From positions 12,770,144-12,834,143 of the forward strand of contig CM055114.1 in assembly GCA_029204225.1 (NCBI GenBank): DNA of 64,000 bases, written 5' to 3'. The translations under genes and the position numbers were made by a program. Below are positions 12,926 through 26,300 of the stretch, one piece after another (within the stretch, counting starts at the first letter, position 1; each line of letters begins with the position of its first letter). The notes below the pieces were generated by a model. It saw nothing but the letters and a program-made list of their open reading frames with translations, searched no databases and was not told the DNA's origin. Origin of the DNA: Diphasiastrum complanatum (Eukaryota > Streptophyta > Lycopodiopsida > Lycopodiales > Lycopodiaceae).

Positions 12926-12986
12926 TAAATTGCTAGATTCCTTTTGGTTGGGACATTTCTGAAATATCTCTTTCCCTAATTCAAAT

Positions 12987-13652
12987 CATAGTTGCACTGC
13001 ATTTCTGAAACGCGTTTCAGAATCGCATTCAGAAACGCGTTTGTGAAATTTTTGAAAAAATTCCAAAAATGTTTTTTTTTTTCATTTTTGTTTTGGGTTT
13101 TTTTTTTGGGCAATATGGGTATCAAATGAAAGCTCTAATTAAGAGCATAATTACTGTATAATTTGCCGACTGTTTCGGGTGCAGGATGGTCCAGTTCAGG
13201 TGCATTAATCCATGTTAGGTTCTGTCAAGGATAAAAATTTAAAACTAACCTCTAGCCTGTCTGTTACGATCACAGATGGTCCCAGTAAGTGTGTTTTCGC
13301 TCAGGGAGTTGGAAGGCCAAGTTATGAAGAGGCCCCCCGTTTCTCGGGGGGCTATTGCCCCCGGAACCTCTTGAGCATTTATTGAAAACCAGAGCAAATA
13401 ACAACCAAATAGCTATTGAAAATAAGATCTGTTTGTGCCCCATCTACTGCACTTTTGAGAGGCAAAACGCTCGTTTGACCATTGATCCCCTAAAAAAATT
13501 TCAGCCATAAGCTATTTTTCCAAAATAAATAAATAAATAGATAAATAAATAATTTTTTTTTTTTTTTGGCGATTCTGAGAGGAGAAACGCGTTTCTCAGA
13601 AACGCGGTTTCCGAAACGTCTCCTCCCATAAACGCGATTCTGTGCAACTATG
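12987..13652. mobile_element. Non-autonomous hAT-like element, AAACGCGTTT family
   Basis: The 666-bp element starts CATAGTTGCA and ends TGCAACTATG and is flanked by a perfect 8-bp duplication ATTCAAAT (12979-12986 and 13653-13660). The palindrome AAACGCGTTT or close variants recurs near both ends (about 13009-13043 and 13586-13636). The middle holds A/T tracts. No coding capacity. Confidence 0.9.
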
Positions 13653-13660
13653 ATTCAAAT

Positions 13661-14262
13661 CAGGTGATATTGGAATCCCCTTTCAAAATTTTCAGCTTAA
13701 CAATGGAATTTGTGAAGCATGTGATATTAATGGAACTGGTGGGAGATCATAGTACTTTGTCATAACACGGCATATCACTTTGCTATAATAGATCATCTCT
13801 CAGATCTTGGTGTATTTAGCAGGGACAATATCCATTGCCTTTATGAGCATATCTATTGCAGTCAAAGGAACTATATCCTGACTTTCTCCAAGAATGTGTC
13901 CAGAAACTCGCAGCTGCTCGTTTAAGCTAACAGCTTCTGAGAATGTCCAGTTTAAGGCTAAAAAAAGAGTCCAGTGATCGAGTTTGGCGAGCTATTGAAT
14001 TTTAGTTGATCGGGTTCACAGATGTAAATTTCTTCTTAGAGCAGAAGTGTTGCTTGTAATCGATATAAGATTCACATTATGAACTGGTCGTAATAGATAT
14101 AAGATCCACATTTTTCAATATGTCGATACAAAAATTTATTATGAGTCACACTGACTAAAAAATGGATGATTGAAAAAGGTTATTAGCTCTTAAATTTTAA
14201 TGGCAAACTTGTGATCACTGCCACATTCTTTGCTTATTACAAAAATTCATCAAAAATATTCA
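13661..14262. other. Possible 3' intron of the CFAP43-like gene, nothing recognised
   Basis: AT-rich sequence left of the last visible exon. No open coiled-coil frame with a usable acceptor was found on the minus strand, and no transposon motif was seen. Confidence 0.4.
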
Positions 14263-14263
14263 C

Positions 14264-14373
14264 CTTAGATTCTCTTCCTCAAGTCTGCGAAGTTCTTCAA
14301 GTCTGTCTTCCTCAGTAACAGGTTTGGGAAATGCAATTTCCTCATCTTTAACCTCAAAAATGCTGTTGGGATT
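14264..14373 (-). CDS. CFAP43: CFAP43-like exon 13 (last visible)
   Basis: The acceptor is TTATCCCAG and the donor CTAAG/GTGAAT, phase 0 in and phase 2 out. It encodes SIFEVKDEEIAFPKPVTEED followed by RLEELRRLEEENLR. The protein must continue, but I found no convincing next exon between 14264 and the left edge. Confidence 0.76.
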
Positions 14374-17300
14374 CTGGGATAAAAAATTCTGTAAGGAATA
14401 TAGGAATAGAGAACAGAAAAAGAGATAACAGCACTTGAGCCAGTAAAGTTCATTTTTATCACCTCAATATGATCGAAGATAGGTAATGTAAATTCATCTT
14501 TCTGACCAAGCAGCCTTTGTAACTCTCTTATTCTCGCATTCATTTCCTTTATCCTTTCCATAATATCTCTTTTACTACTGCGAGTCTCTTCCAGCTTTAG
14601 GTTAAATCTGTCACGTATTTCCACAAGATGTATTTGTAATAAAAGGCGCTGCAATGCCAAAGTATGCATATCAGGTAGTATTATGAAAATCCACACTTCT
14701 ACACTGTTGTTCTGAACCAGTCATTTGGCTGTTATTTTATCTGCTCATTTCTCTGCTTGCTACATCTAAAAAAGCTAATTGAGCAAAGATTATACACTTT
14801 GGCTATAACATCAGATTGGTATCTCAATTAGTCAGAGTTTGTGATACTATACACATCCAAACCATAGAACCCACGGTTCCCAGAACCGTGGGTCCTGGGA
14901 ACCGTGGGATGAACCGTACCACGGTTCATGAACCATGGTACGGTTCCTCTATTTAATTAATTAATTAATTAATTACCCATGATAAGAATCTGTAACTACC
15001 TATAATTACCTGTGATTACAGATTCTTATTGTAATTTACCAGATACCTATAAGAATCTGTAATTACCTATAATTACCTGTGAATCTGTAATTACCTATAA
15101 GAATCTGTAATTAAGAATCTGTAATCATCTGATCTGATCTGATCTGTAATTACCTATTAAGATCTGAAATTAATCTGTGAAATCATTTGTAATTAATTAC
15201 AGATTTCACAGATTAATTTCAAAGATTTCACAGATTAATTCAGATCACAGATTAATTTCACAGATTAATTCAGATCACAGATCACAGATTAATTCAGATT
15301 AATTCAGATCACAGATTAATTCCTAATTTCACAAATTTTTTAGGCAAATTTTTGGGTATTTTTTGGGGTGGGAAACTAAAAAAAATTAATTAATCAATTA
15401 ACTGTACGGTTCACCATGGTTCCAGCCAAAAAATTTGTGACCGTACGGTTCACTGTACGGTTCTCAATACCGTGGTGAACCGTCCATGGTTCATAAATTC
15501 TATGATCCAAACATAAGAGGCCCACCTAAAAGCAAGTCATAGAGAATTCTTGACACTGCTATCAGCTGTTCCATCTTCTAGGAAATAAATGCCGAAATGT
15601 TACCTGCATCCTTTTCTTTTTTGATGAAATGAGGTCAAATGAATGGTATAAGAGATTTTCAACAGGGCCGTTCTCCTGCATTTCTGGTGTAATGACATCG
15701 GTTTCCTCCTGATCCTCCTCCGGGGTAGGCAATGGACTCGTAGATTCTAGTCCTACTTTAGATGATCCCCTTGTCACATTATCTTGATCACTTCCACTTT
15801 TATCTCCACTGGACTCCCTGGTGATAATGGCACTGCTTCTTCGACTCACCAAATTGTCATCCAACTTCATGGATCCAGGCTCAACACCAACTGATCCTGG
15901 GCTTGCTAAATCATGAGTAACACTGTCCTCCAAGTTTCTAGTTAATGCACCTTCATTTGCAGGAACATCTGGTATACTACTCCGGCTAGAGCCTGGAGCT
16001 GTTGGTATGTTCAAAACATTGTCAGCCTGGCCAGCCACAACCAACTTAATTGTTTTTAACCACATGCTTTCTTGTATTGCCACAATACGAAGAATCTTTG
16101 CAACTTTAGCAAGCCGAATGTGTCGTGCACAATCCTCATGCTTTGGGAAATTGCTGACTTCACAACCCTGAATGAACGGCCATAGATGAGAACCTGTTTC
16201 AGAAAAGTTAGAACCCAATGACAAAGTAGGAGGTGAATGCTCATGAATAACTCTCCGAAGTAAAACACATGCCTGCAATTCCTAAAAAGGACATGTAGGT
16301 AGAGTCAGTTTGAGCTATCAAGCACCAGACATTACTATTAGAAAGCTCTCATTTGTTTACTCCAATATTTAAAGGTGATTTTGATACTAATAGCTGCTAA
16401 CATGTTTGCCAGCAACTCGTAGGAACTATAGGACAAGGCTTGTATTTCTTAGATTAAATAGACGAAATGACATGTTGGCAATGCTTTATCCAAAGATCAT
16501 TCTTGGCCATATACTTATTATATCCATAGTACATCAAAAAAAACATCTCAGTATGGATAAGTGCATGTAAAAGCAAGAAGTACTTCCTAGATTGGCCAAA
16601 ACCTGGAATGATTCCATTATGTAAATCTTGAAATATGAAAATTGTAGATTTCTTATAGCATTAGGTAGGGTCAATTACGAATGTTTTGTTTTTGCAGAAG
16701 CAAATTAACAGAATTGGCAATGTATCTAAATTGAAGGATATCACAAAATTGTCACTTTCTGCAGTAAAAGATGTCCTACCAGCCTCTGACATTTTGTCCC
16801 AACACTCATGCTTGATTCGTTCAGCTAGGATTTCCTTCTTCACATTTTCAAGCCTCACCTGTGAAGCAAGAAAGTGAAACACGATATGAGGAAAAAGCTA
16901 TCAATAAAAATCATTGACATTGTTTACAACCTCACAAGAAAGAAATGTCATCCTGCATTTATAATCCTAATAAACTCTTATAGGTAGAGGTAAGGTTCTG
17001 TCAGGAATTTTTTATTGCCTTCCCGTAACAAATTTGTTATAAGGCATCGAGAGAACAATAATAACTTTCTTGAAATCTACCTTACCTCTGCTAGCATTGC
17101 ATCACCCAGATATTAAGTAATTTTCACTTTAAAAAGCTAAACTGAATGTCTCGGCGCTGGAAACAAAAGTCTAATATGAGTGGATGATTCACAACTCCCT
17201 GACTGTACGTCAATTGGTCAGCAACAAAATTGACAACAAACTTAACGACTGCAAAAATCAGCTGGCAAGTTAAAGTGAGTTACTACACATGAGCATTCTC

Positions 17301-20300
17301 GAGCAGTTTATAGCCTTCCATATTGTGTCCTAGAAATTCACAACCAGTCAAGTTATCTCAAAGCCTATCTGCTCTTTGGTAATGGTACATCCACAACATT
17401 GCTTCATGCCTCACAATTTTTTATCCTTCCTATTAGCCACCCTAGCTATGTATTTTGTATTAGGATGGTTGTGTAAAGAGCTGAAATTTCCTAAGAAAAG
17501 CAGTTATGGACTTGGCTCATTACATTTGCCACGTCCATTCTTTTATTCGTTATTATGTGTAAGCAGGCCTAAGGGCCCTTTTTATTCATATACGGGCCTA
17601 GGGCCCTATTTGGTCATATTTTTAGGACTTGGTCACGTTGATTTGGAGTGGGGGTCCTCCTATTGGGAAGGCGCACTATTTTCCCTCCAAATCTTATTTC
17701 CTCCCTATTTTGAATCTTCTATTTGAATCAGGGAGAAGGTATATATAGGGCAGCATTGTTATCCTTTATTCAGTTTATGATGATTGCTCCTCTTTAGCCT
17801 CCTTAAGCATTCTCTCTTCTTGCTTTCTAGCTTAAGTCCTGCTTTCTACTATCTAGCATAGCTAGTGAATCTTAACTTGTAACTTGGTATCAGAGCACTT
17901 TCTTGCAGATTTGGTAGTGGCTGTCTAGCGCCCTACGACCCATCACTTTCATCGATTTTCTCCGTCATTTTTTTGCAGATTCGCCCTACTACCCATCACT
18001 TTCCTCGATTTTTTCGGCACAACAACATTGTTTTTGTAGATTTGGTAGCTACTGTCCCGCCCTACTACCTCATCATTTTTGACACTTTTCATCACAAATT
18101 TGTTGTCCATTTTTTATAATGATTGGAGGCTGTCCAGCACCCTACATCACCATTATTTTCAGCTATTCTACTCATCATTTTTCAGATTCGGTAGCTGCTG
18201 CCCAGCTCCCTACTACCGTCTCATTTTCAGCGGTTCTCTTCACCGACTTGCTGTCCATTTCGGCTATTGATTGGAGGCTGATCAGCACCTTTTCCAGCCT
18301 ATTTTTCAGCATATTGTGGATCTTGATATCTCACCATTCTCGACGGATTTCTCAATCAACTTGCTACTCATTTTGCTGATTATTTGTCGACTGTCTAGCA
18401 CCCTCTTTCAGCACTTTCTTTTCAGCGTATTTGGCGCGAGTTGAGGATTCGGATTGGTGGCTGGTTGGCGCATCTATTCTGTCATATCTTCAACTTTTAC
18501 CTCTCTTTGTTGGCACTACTGATTGAACGAATGATCAGCACTCACCCAGGTATTGCTTGCGCCCATTTGCACTTTCTTTTTTGCACCTACTTGTTGTCTT
18601 TTAGCTCACATACTACTCTTTTCCAGCCCCCTATTTCCCTCTCATATTTGTCATTTTGCTGCTAACCCGATTCCTGATGATCCTGCTTCTGCCGCTTGCC
18701 ATGCACAGCTTGCTTATGCTACTTGGGTTGGGCGTCCTGGTCCTTGTTCTATTCGGTTACATGTCCGCATTTTGGGGCGAGAGTATATTGCTTTGGTGGA
18801 TACTGGCAATACACATTCATTTATTAGCAGTTACATTTCCACCAGGATTCGTGTTACACCTATTTCTGCTACACATTCTCTCAGTGTCGAGGTTGCTAGC
18901 TCACATTCTTTTATCAGCTCTCAGATGTTTCAAGGCTTGGACTATAGCATTGGTGACTTCTCTAGACAGGCAGATTTCTATATTATTCCTCTGGAGCACT
19001 ATGACATTATTCTTGATGCAAATTGGTTTTCTTCACTTGGTACTGTTGTTGTGGACCTTTCTCAGCAGACACTATCTTTACACATGCTGGTCGGCATCAT
19101 TTACTTTCTGGTATTGATTCCCAGGGTGACTATTAGTTGATTACCGGGAAGCAGTTTATGCATAGCCTGCCAAAGGCTCAGGGTGCAGCTCTTCTTATCA
19201 TTCAGAGTACATCAGTTGCTGCTCCTCCTACTCTATCCATGGGTCCTCTTCCTTAGGTGATTTCTGACTTATTGCATCGGTATTCTGTTGTCTTTTCAGA
19301 ACCTACGTCTCTACCACCATTACGAGATGTCACCCATCATATTGATCTTATTCTTGGTGCTACCCCGCCCTCTCGTGCTCCATATCGTATGTCTAAAGTT
19401 GAACGTGATGCTCTTAAGAAGTGGTGCCATTATTTGTATCCTGTTCCCTTTGATATTATTACTGATCATCAGTCTCTCCGTTATCATTTTTCTCAACGTG
19501 ATCTTAGTGATCGTCAGTATCGTTGGTTACAATTTTTGCAGTCTTTTCATTTTGATATTTTGTATCGTCCAAGCAAGGCAAACACGGCAGCTGATGCTTT
19601 ATCTCATCTTCCTGCATTGTTACATAGTATTGTTGCTTCAATTCCTTCTTGGTTTCATGATTTACCGGCCGCATATTTGTCTGATGTTTAAAGTTCTCGT
19701 TCCCTTTCGTCCTCTTGGAAGTTCCAGGTTTATACTGTTATTGATGATCGTTTATACCACTATGGTGCTTTATGTATTCCCAGTTCTCTTTCCATATTCT
19801 CAGTTGTTGTCTGATGCTCATGCTTCCCCTATTGGTGGCCATTTTGGATTTCAGAAGTCTTATGCACGTCTTAAGGACAATTTCTATTGGCCAAAAATGA
19901 AGTCTTAGCTAGCACTCTTATTCGTGATTGTTCTTTTTGTGCCCGTAATAAATATTCCCATGCTAAGTCCGCTGGTTTGCTCCAGAGTTGGCCCATTCCT
20001 CATCGCCAATGGACAGATATTTCTATGGACTTTATCCTTGGTCTTCCTCATACCCGTCGTGGTCATGACTCTCGTATGGTCGTGGTAGATCGGTTCTCGA
20101 AACAGGCACACTTTATACCAGTCCGCAGTACTATTACAGTTGTGAGCAGTGTGCACGTCTTTTTCTATTAGAGATTTTTCGCCTGCATGGTATGCCATGT
20201 ACTATTCTATCTGATCAGGATAGTAAGTTTACATCTACATTCTGGACAGAGCTTATGCGTATTTTGGATGTACAGCTTCTGATGAGTACTGCTTATCATT

Positions 20301-23300
20301 CTACTGCTAATGGGCAGACTGAGGTCCTTAATCGGATCCTTGAGGATTATTTTCAACATTTTGTTTCTCCCTCAGGGAAGGATGGGGATCAACATTTATG
20401 TTTGGCAGAGTATAGCTATAATAGCTCTGTTAGTACCAGCACTGAAGTTTCACCTTTCTTATTGGCTCATGGGTATGCTCCACTTTTGCCAGGGGTGCCT
20501 CTTCCTCTTGATGATACACCAGTTACCATTGCCTCTTTTTTATCCGGTGCTCGCGAGCCTATTGCTAGGGCTACTACTCACTTACAGCATGTTCAGCAGC
20601 GCTATCAGACTTCCATTGATCGTCATCGCCGTCATGTTGAGTTTCAGGTTGGTGATATGGTTTACCTCCAGTTACGCTTTGCATGTCATCACTTTGTTTA
20701 GAGTCACGCTTCTACTGAGAAGCTTGCACCACGCTATTATGGGCCTTACTGTATCTTGGATCGCCTCAGCCCTATTACATTCCGGTTACAGTTGCCTGAT
20801 TCTACACGAGCCTGTGATATATTTCATGTTAGCCTTTTACGAGCTGCCATTGAGGATGATGCTCCTCGCGATCTCACATTTCCTACAGAGCCAGAGTTGT
20901 TCCCTTTTTTGCCAGTTGCCATCCATCAAGTTCGCCTTCAGCATAGTCGACGTCGCAGGCAGGTTTAGTTTTTGGTACAGTGGGATGGTCGTCCTCTTGA
21001 GGAGGCCACTTGGGAGCCTATTGATGTCTTTTGTCATACACCACTATTGGCCCTCATGGCTTTAGTTCTTTCCTCTATTACGAATGTCATTGCAGATGTT
21101 CCTTCTACATCATGATTCATCAAGCTATGACTATTCTTTTTTTGTTTTGTTGTAGTATTTGCTTAGTACTTGCTTTACATAGTTATGATACTTTTGGGGT
21201 ATCTGTTGTGACGACTTATGTTCTCTCCATCAGTATTTCCATTAGTTCATGATTTTTCAGTATTTAGCTTGTTTACATTATTGTTTTAGATAGTCATTAT
21301 GCTTGATAGCCGGTGGAGGGCTTTGTTTTTCTGTAGGGGAGAGTTATGGACTTGGCTCATTACTTTCGTCGTGTCCATTCTTTTATTCGTTATTATGCAT
21401 AAGCAGGCCTAAGGGCCCTTTTTATTCATATACTGGCCTTGGGCCCTATTTGGTCATATTTTTAGGACTTGGTCACGTTGATTTGGAGTGAGGGTCCTCC
21501 TATTGGGAAGGCGCACTGTTTTCCTCCAAATCCTATTCTCTCCCTTTTTTGAATCCTCTATTTGATTCAGGGAGAGGGTATATATAAGGCCGCATTGTTT
21601 TCCTTTATTCAGTTGATGATTATAGCTCCTTTTTAGCCCCCTTAAGCATTCTCTCTTCTTGCTTTCTAGCTTAAGTCATGTTTTCTAGCATAGCTAGTGA
21701 ATCTTAGCTTGTAACTAAAGCTAAATACATTAGATAATAGAAGGAACATATGTGGAACAGGATATTAGACATGTATCAGACACTCTCCTTGTTGGTATCA
21801 TTCTAAGATTGGAATTTGGTTATTGATACCGTTCTTGTGTAGGTTTTTTTCACAAAACAACTGGAGGAGCTGATTCTACTTTCTTGACCTACATAAAATT
21901 TCACCACCTTATACATTCTATAAAAGTATTTCACTTGAAGGTTGAAGGCCGTTTATCTGATTACATGGAAGGAAACTGAAAATTTTTCTCTTTTCCCACT
22001 CTTGCTCCTATGGGGCCAATAAGCTGTTGCTTGAACTTTTCAACAATTAAGCTAACATAACAACCTCTTGGCCTTAGGATGTCCAACACATCTTCCTCTC
22101 TTGCGACAATAGTACTGCAACTGGTTTGACTTACCTTGGCCTTATTTTCCTTTCACTACTAACTAAATATCTTGAATTTCTCAAATTTTCTTTAAACCCC
22201 AAATCATTATTGCAGCTTGAGGCTAACACAAAGAATTTCTGAAGCCTCTAGTCATCATTACAGTTCATAACCACCCTCGCAATGCATTCATAACCACCCT
22301 CGCAATGCATCCACCTGTTATTTCCGAAAGATGATTCATATAAGGCCTTGCCTATCCTTATCATTATACTCCTAAATTAAGGATGCCGTTTGGTGCACTA
22401 TAGACCATTACTATGTGGCTCTATCATCTATAGGCACCCATTCTGCCCAGAAACTTAAGAGAAATTCCCCAATCTGTAGCCATTATATTGGCCTTTTCCA
22501 GTTTCTTCGCCAATTTGGGTTGCCTCTCAAACCTGTGAGTTGTCTGTATTACCTTACTTGATCAGGAGCATCTTCACACATCTAAAAGAGCTCTCCACCT
22601 CTCTACAACTTAATTGCAACCTCATAAATGGTCCTCATACGCAACTACTTTGGCATAGTTTGACCCTTCAAGTCTTAAATCAAACGAGTACTTCCTTCAC
22701 GTTATTGCACATGTTCATCCTTTTTTCAACACAAGATGACTCTACATCAAAGAAAATAACTCAAGGCTAAGACAGATTTGGCTTAACAAGTTCATGGCTG
22801 CCTTTCACATGCCTTCCATGGATTCATTCTCTATGAAATTTCTTCCATTTCTTATCGATTCTTCCTCAGTATGCCACTTCTTGGGCTTCAGCACTGTAGG
22901 AGACAAGACAGCCCATGCAGGTAATTGGCCACACTACTCTCACATTGTCTGGACTGTCAGAACATGGAGGTGGATGGTATGAAAATGATTGTTCAACTGA
23001 CTAATCAACCACCCAGTCCCTCTGAGTTGCAGGGAATATTTAAATGGGAATAAAATGCAGAAGCTACAACAACTCAGATATCAAGATCGAGGGAGTAGTA
23101 CTACTCTGCTAATTCACTAAACTTGACAGAATAAGATGAAGCTAAGATTAAGAAGAGAATAGATTACAAATACTTTGCACACATAAAGGATGTAATAAAA
23201 TTACTGAGAAATCAAATAAAATGATTAAATGCATGCAATAATCTGCATACAAAGACAGATTCAAGAAGAGTTGAGCACTCAGTACATGTACACAAATGGT

Positions 23301-26300
23301 AATCTAACTCTATGATAATCTTGTAGACTATATAAGACTAAATAATCTTGTAGTCATGCTATGCTAACATTGAAAATTTGTTGCAAATCAATCTGTTAAG
23401 AATCATATCTTCAACTCTATTGCTGGCATGTTTTGAAATAAGATCTCGATAATTTTGATATTGTTTCAATAATAGACTTGATACCAACCTTACATCAACT
23501 CGAGACTATATCGTTCAACATTGACTCACTCGATATCAATACCTGACATTGACTCGATACTGCATCGACATCAACTCGATGCTTGGTGTCAATACTTGAA
23601 ATCGATTAGATACTCAATATCAACACTTAGTTCAATCAGACTTTTAGTGAAACCAAAGCCTATGTGCAGAATTGAAGTCTATCCAGGGTTCACATTAAAA
23701 CTAATTTCCAAATATTGTTGAAATCCAACACTCCCCTTAAAGTGGATCCTAGTATACTTTGATATTCAGATTTGAAGTATTAAATCTCATATGATTATCA
23801 ATCGCCAATGCTTTGGTGAAAATATATGTTGCCATGAATTCAGATTTGTAAAATACAAGATATATTTCCGTGTTGAGCACTTTGTCTCTAACCTAGTGAT
23901 CTATCATGATATGGTTCCTCCTGGAATGAAACCGGAGATCAAGAGGATCTCTATATAAGCATGTAACTCCTCTACCACTTGCTGATTGCGACTCCACCCT
24001 ATATGCTGAAAACCGACTAAACCCAAGAAACTTAGGTAAACCTCTCATGATTCTCGTGTGTCTCAATGAACAGTAAATCCCGTTGTGTGATAAAGTCCAA
24101 TTTATCCCCTGCTGCAGATGATGAATAAATCCCATTACCCGTGTTGCCACTAGACAAGCAAATTTGAGTTACCAAAAAAAATTCTTGGAAAGAGCACGCA
24201 AAAGGGGAAAGCGTAAAATTACAATTACAGAGAATACAATTCTACTTATGTTATGCACGTGTGGCTAAGAAACTCTCAATCACCACATATTGGAGTCAAA
24301 TATCTGAGTATCTATGAAAGGGCTAGCAATATTTACTCGTACCCGCATATTTCCCTGGATTACTTTGCCTAATTCACAGAGAGAGAAAAAAATCAAACTG
24401 AAGCAAATTGCACATAAACAAGAGTCAATATCCCCTAAATGTAAGTGAGACTGTAGGATTGATTCAACCTTTATGTTTGAAATGGCATGTTCACCTGTTG
24501 CCGAGCATGATGAATTCTTTTTTGCCCATCCATCCTTAGCTGTGCCTCCAACTCCAAATCAACAATCAACTCCAAACTTGACAATTGCTCCAAATCTGGT
24601 GCCTAGATATATTTTGAATTTTGAACAAATTAGAATAAATCTATAGATTGTTGTGTGGGTACAGTTTCATATGAAGAATACAATTTTCACTATGAGGATC
24701 AGTTTCAGGCATTGAGAAATTAAGATACCTTTCTATTCTTTTCAAAAAGTTCAACAAATTCTGCCCTAATTTTTTGAATCTGATTTCGCATTTGTGTCTG
24801 GCAAGCTTGAATAGCTAAGGAAGACCTGGCATTATCCAGAATTGATATTCAAAGTTAGAAAGCACTATTTAACATATCAAAAGACTTCTATTGAAACTTT
24901 AGAGAACTTGCATCAAAAGATCGTTAATAAAAAGGAAAGTAGCAATCCAGTCAACATTTGTACGAATCTTTGTTGCTTATAGCTAATAATCTGATATTTA
25001 TTGTTTCGTAAACATCTCCTCAGTATACATTCCACTGCTTTGTTGTAGCTATCTTTTTTTTCCCTCATTGTTTGTCCATCAGTGTTGTTTCTATCCCTTC
25101 CTGTTCTAGTTTTTTCCGACTTTCACATGTTTTTTCACTGTCTCATGTCTTATTTGTTTTTATTTCCTACTTCCTCCTCCTTGCCTTGGTCTAATGTGTC
25201 TACGACTCTCAATCTAAATGTGATTGTTGTCCATACAGCCCTTTCATCATTTCCGTTGTTCCCACATGTCTGTGTCTCTTTGTTTCTCTCTATGTTGATC
25301 TGTTCCTTAGTTTGAGCCATCACTAACTGATTTTGCTGAATGACAATGTTTTGGAACCTTAGAGCAACTTTTACATGAGAGCTCCATTTAGGCAGAGTCC
25401 AAATATGCATGACTTGGCTATTATAGTTCCTCCAACAATTCTATTTAAGAGTCATCCTTTATGTTGGCACAGCTGCATGAGGCTCTAGTTATGTCAATTA
25501 AGCCTCATCTTGGTATTGCTTCTAAACAAAAATTTGGTTTTCACAGCTTATTTTGGTTCTAGAAACATAAGTGAAGTCTCCTATCGGTACTATTCTACGG
25601 TATTCTTCGTCCATATGGTTAACTCAGGATTGATTTCTAAGTCCTGACCTACTTGCTCTCTGCTTGGCCCTCTTCATCTATCAAGCTGGCTTGAACTGTG
25701 TTTGCTTTTGCGGTACACATGCATCCAGTCTATATGGATATCTTAGTATCTCAGAAACCTGTTCCAACAAAATACCTGTAAAAAAATTCATCTATATCTG
25801 TAAAGCTGGAATTCATTAGTTTCTAGAATCTTTGACAAGTCCTTTTCAACACACAAGTTTTTGTCCTGACCAAATGCTCAGAGAGTAGTTACAATGGCAG
25901 CGTGAAATTCATATCTGGCACAATTATCCAAGTCAGGACTTCCATATAAGATTTCGAGCTAGTAATCTGGTATACATCTTGAAGATTCTAGTGTAATCAC
26001 TTTGAACACAGACCCGAAGTCTCACAGTATAAGACACTAATTTATAGCAATGAATGATTTAGCGAACCATAGATTTTATTGATTATGCAGCTACTTTGAA
26101 TTGATAGATTGAGTATATCTCTATCCAGTTCAACCCTTAGAAACCCATTCCGATCCTTTTGGACCGGAACGTACTGGATTGGAATGTTTTTTTAATTAAT
26201 AAAAACAGGACACCTGCTGGCCGCAATCTATGGAACGGGCAACTATGGATCAGACATTGGTGACATTATCAAAAGGGCAGCTTTGTTGGTGCACATTTGA

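Larger units (their letters stand above)
17502..21716 (+). mobile_element. Complete-ended but RT-less chromovirus-type gypsy element
   Basis: The 4215-bp element has two LTRs (383 and 375 bp), a 5-bp target duplication AAAGC on both sides (17497-17501 and 21717-21721), a primer binding site and a polypurine tract. Inside, in order: a long repetitive leader, aspartic protease, a few RT residues fused to RNase H, integrase and chromodomain. Gag and the RT core, including YxDD, are missing. Its frames also carry later stops. It lies in the 7.6 kb intron between exons 9 and 10. Confidence 0.92.

Noticed and set aside
14872-14960. A regulatory palindrome cluster for the CFAP43-like gene
   Set aside because: The palindromes belong to the ends of a mobile element, with a second copy of the family at 36.1 kb.
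15000-15330. Possible CRISPR-like array of GATCTGTAATTAC units
   Set aside because: Low-complexity interior of a hAT-like element with an exact 8-bp target duplication; no regular spacers, and the genome is eukaryotic.
16686-16877. Plus-strand frame of 63 codons
   Set aside because: Antisense of CFAP43-like exon 10; no family resemblance.
20310-21065. 251-codon Leu/Phe-rich frame looking like a membrane protein
   Set aside because: Alternative frame of gypsy integrase; U-rich sequence gives hydrophobic residues by chance.
25082-25315. Hydrophobic 77-codon frame
   Set aside because: T-rich intron sequence with no start context or homology that I can see.
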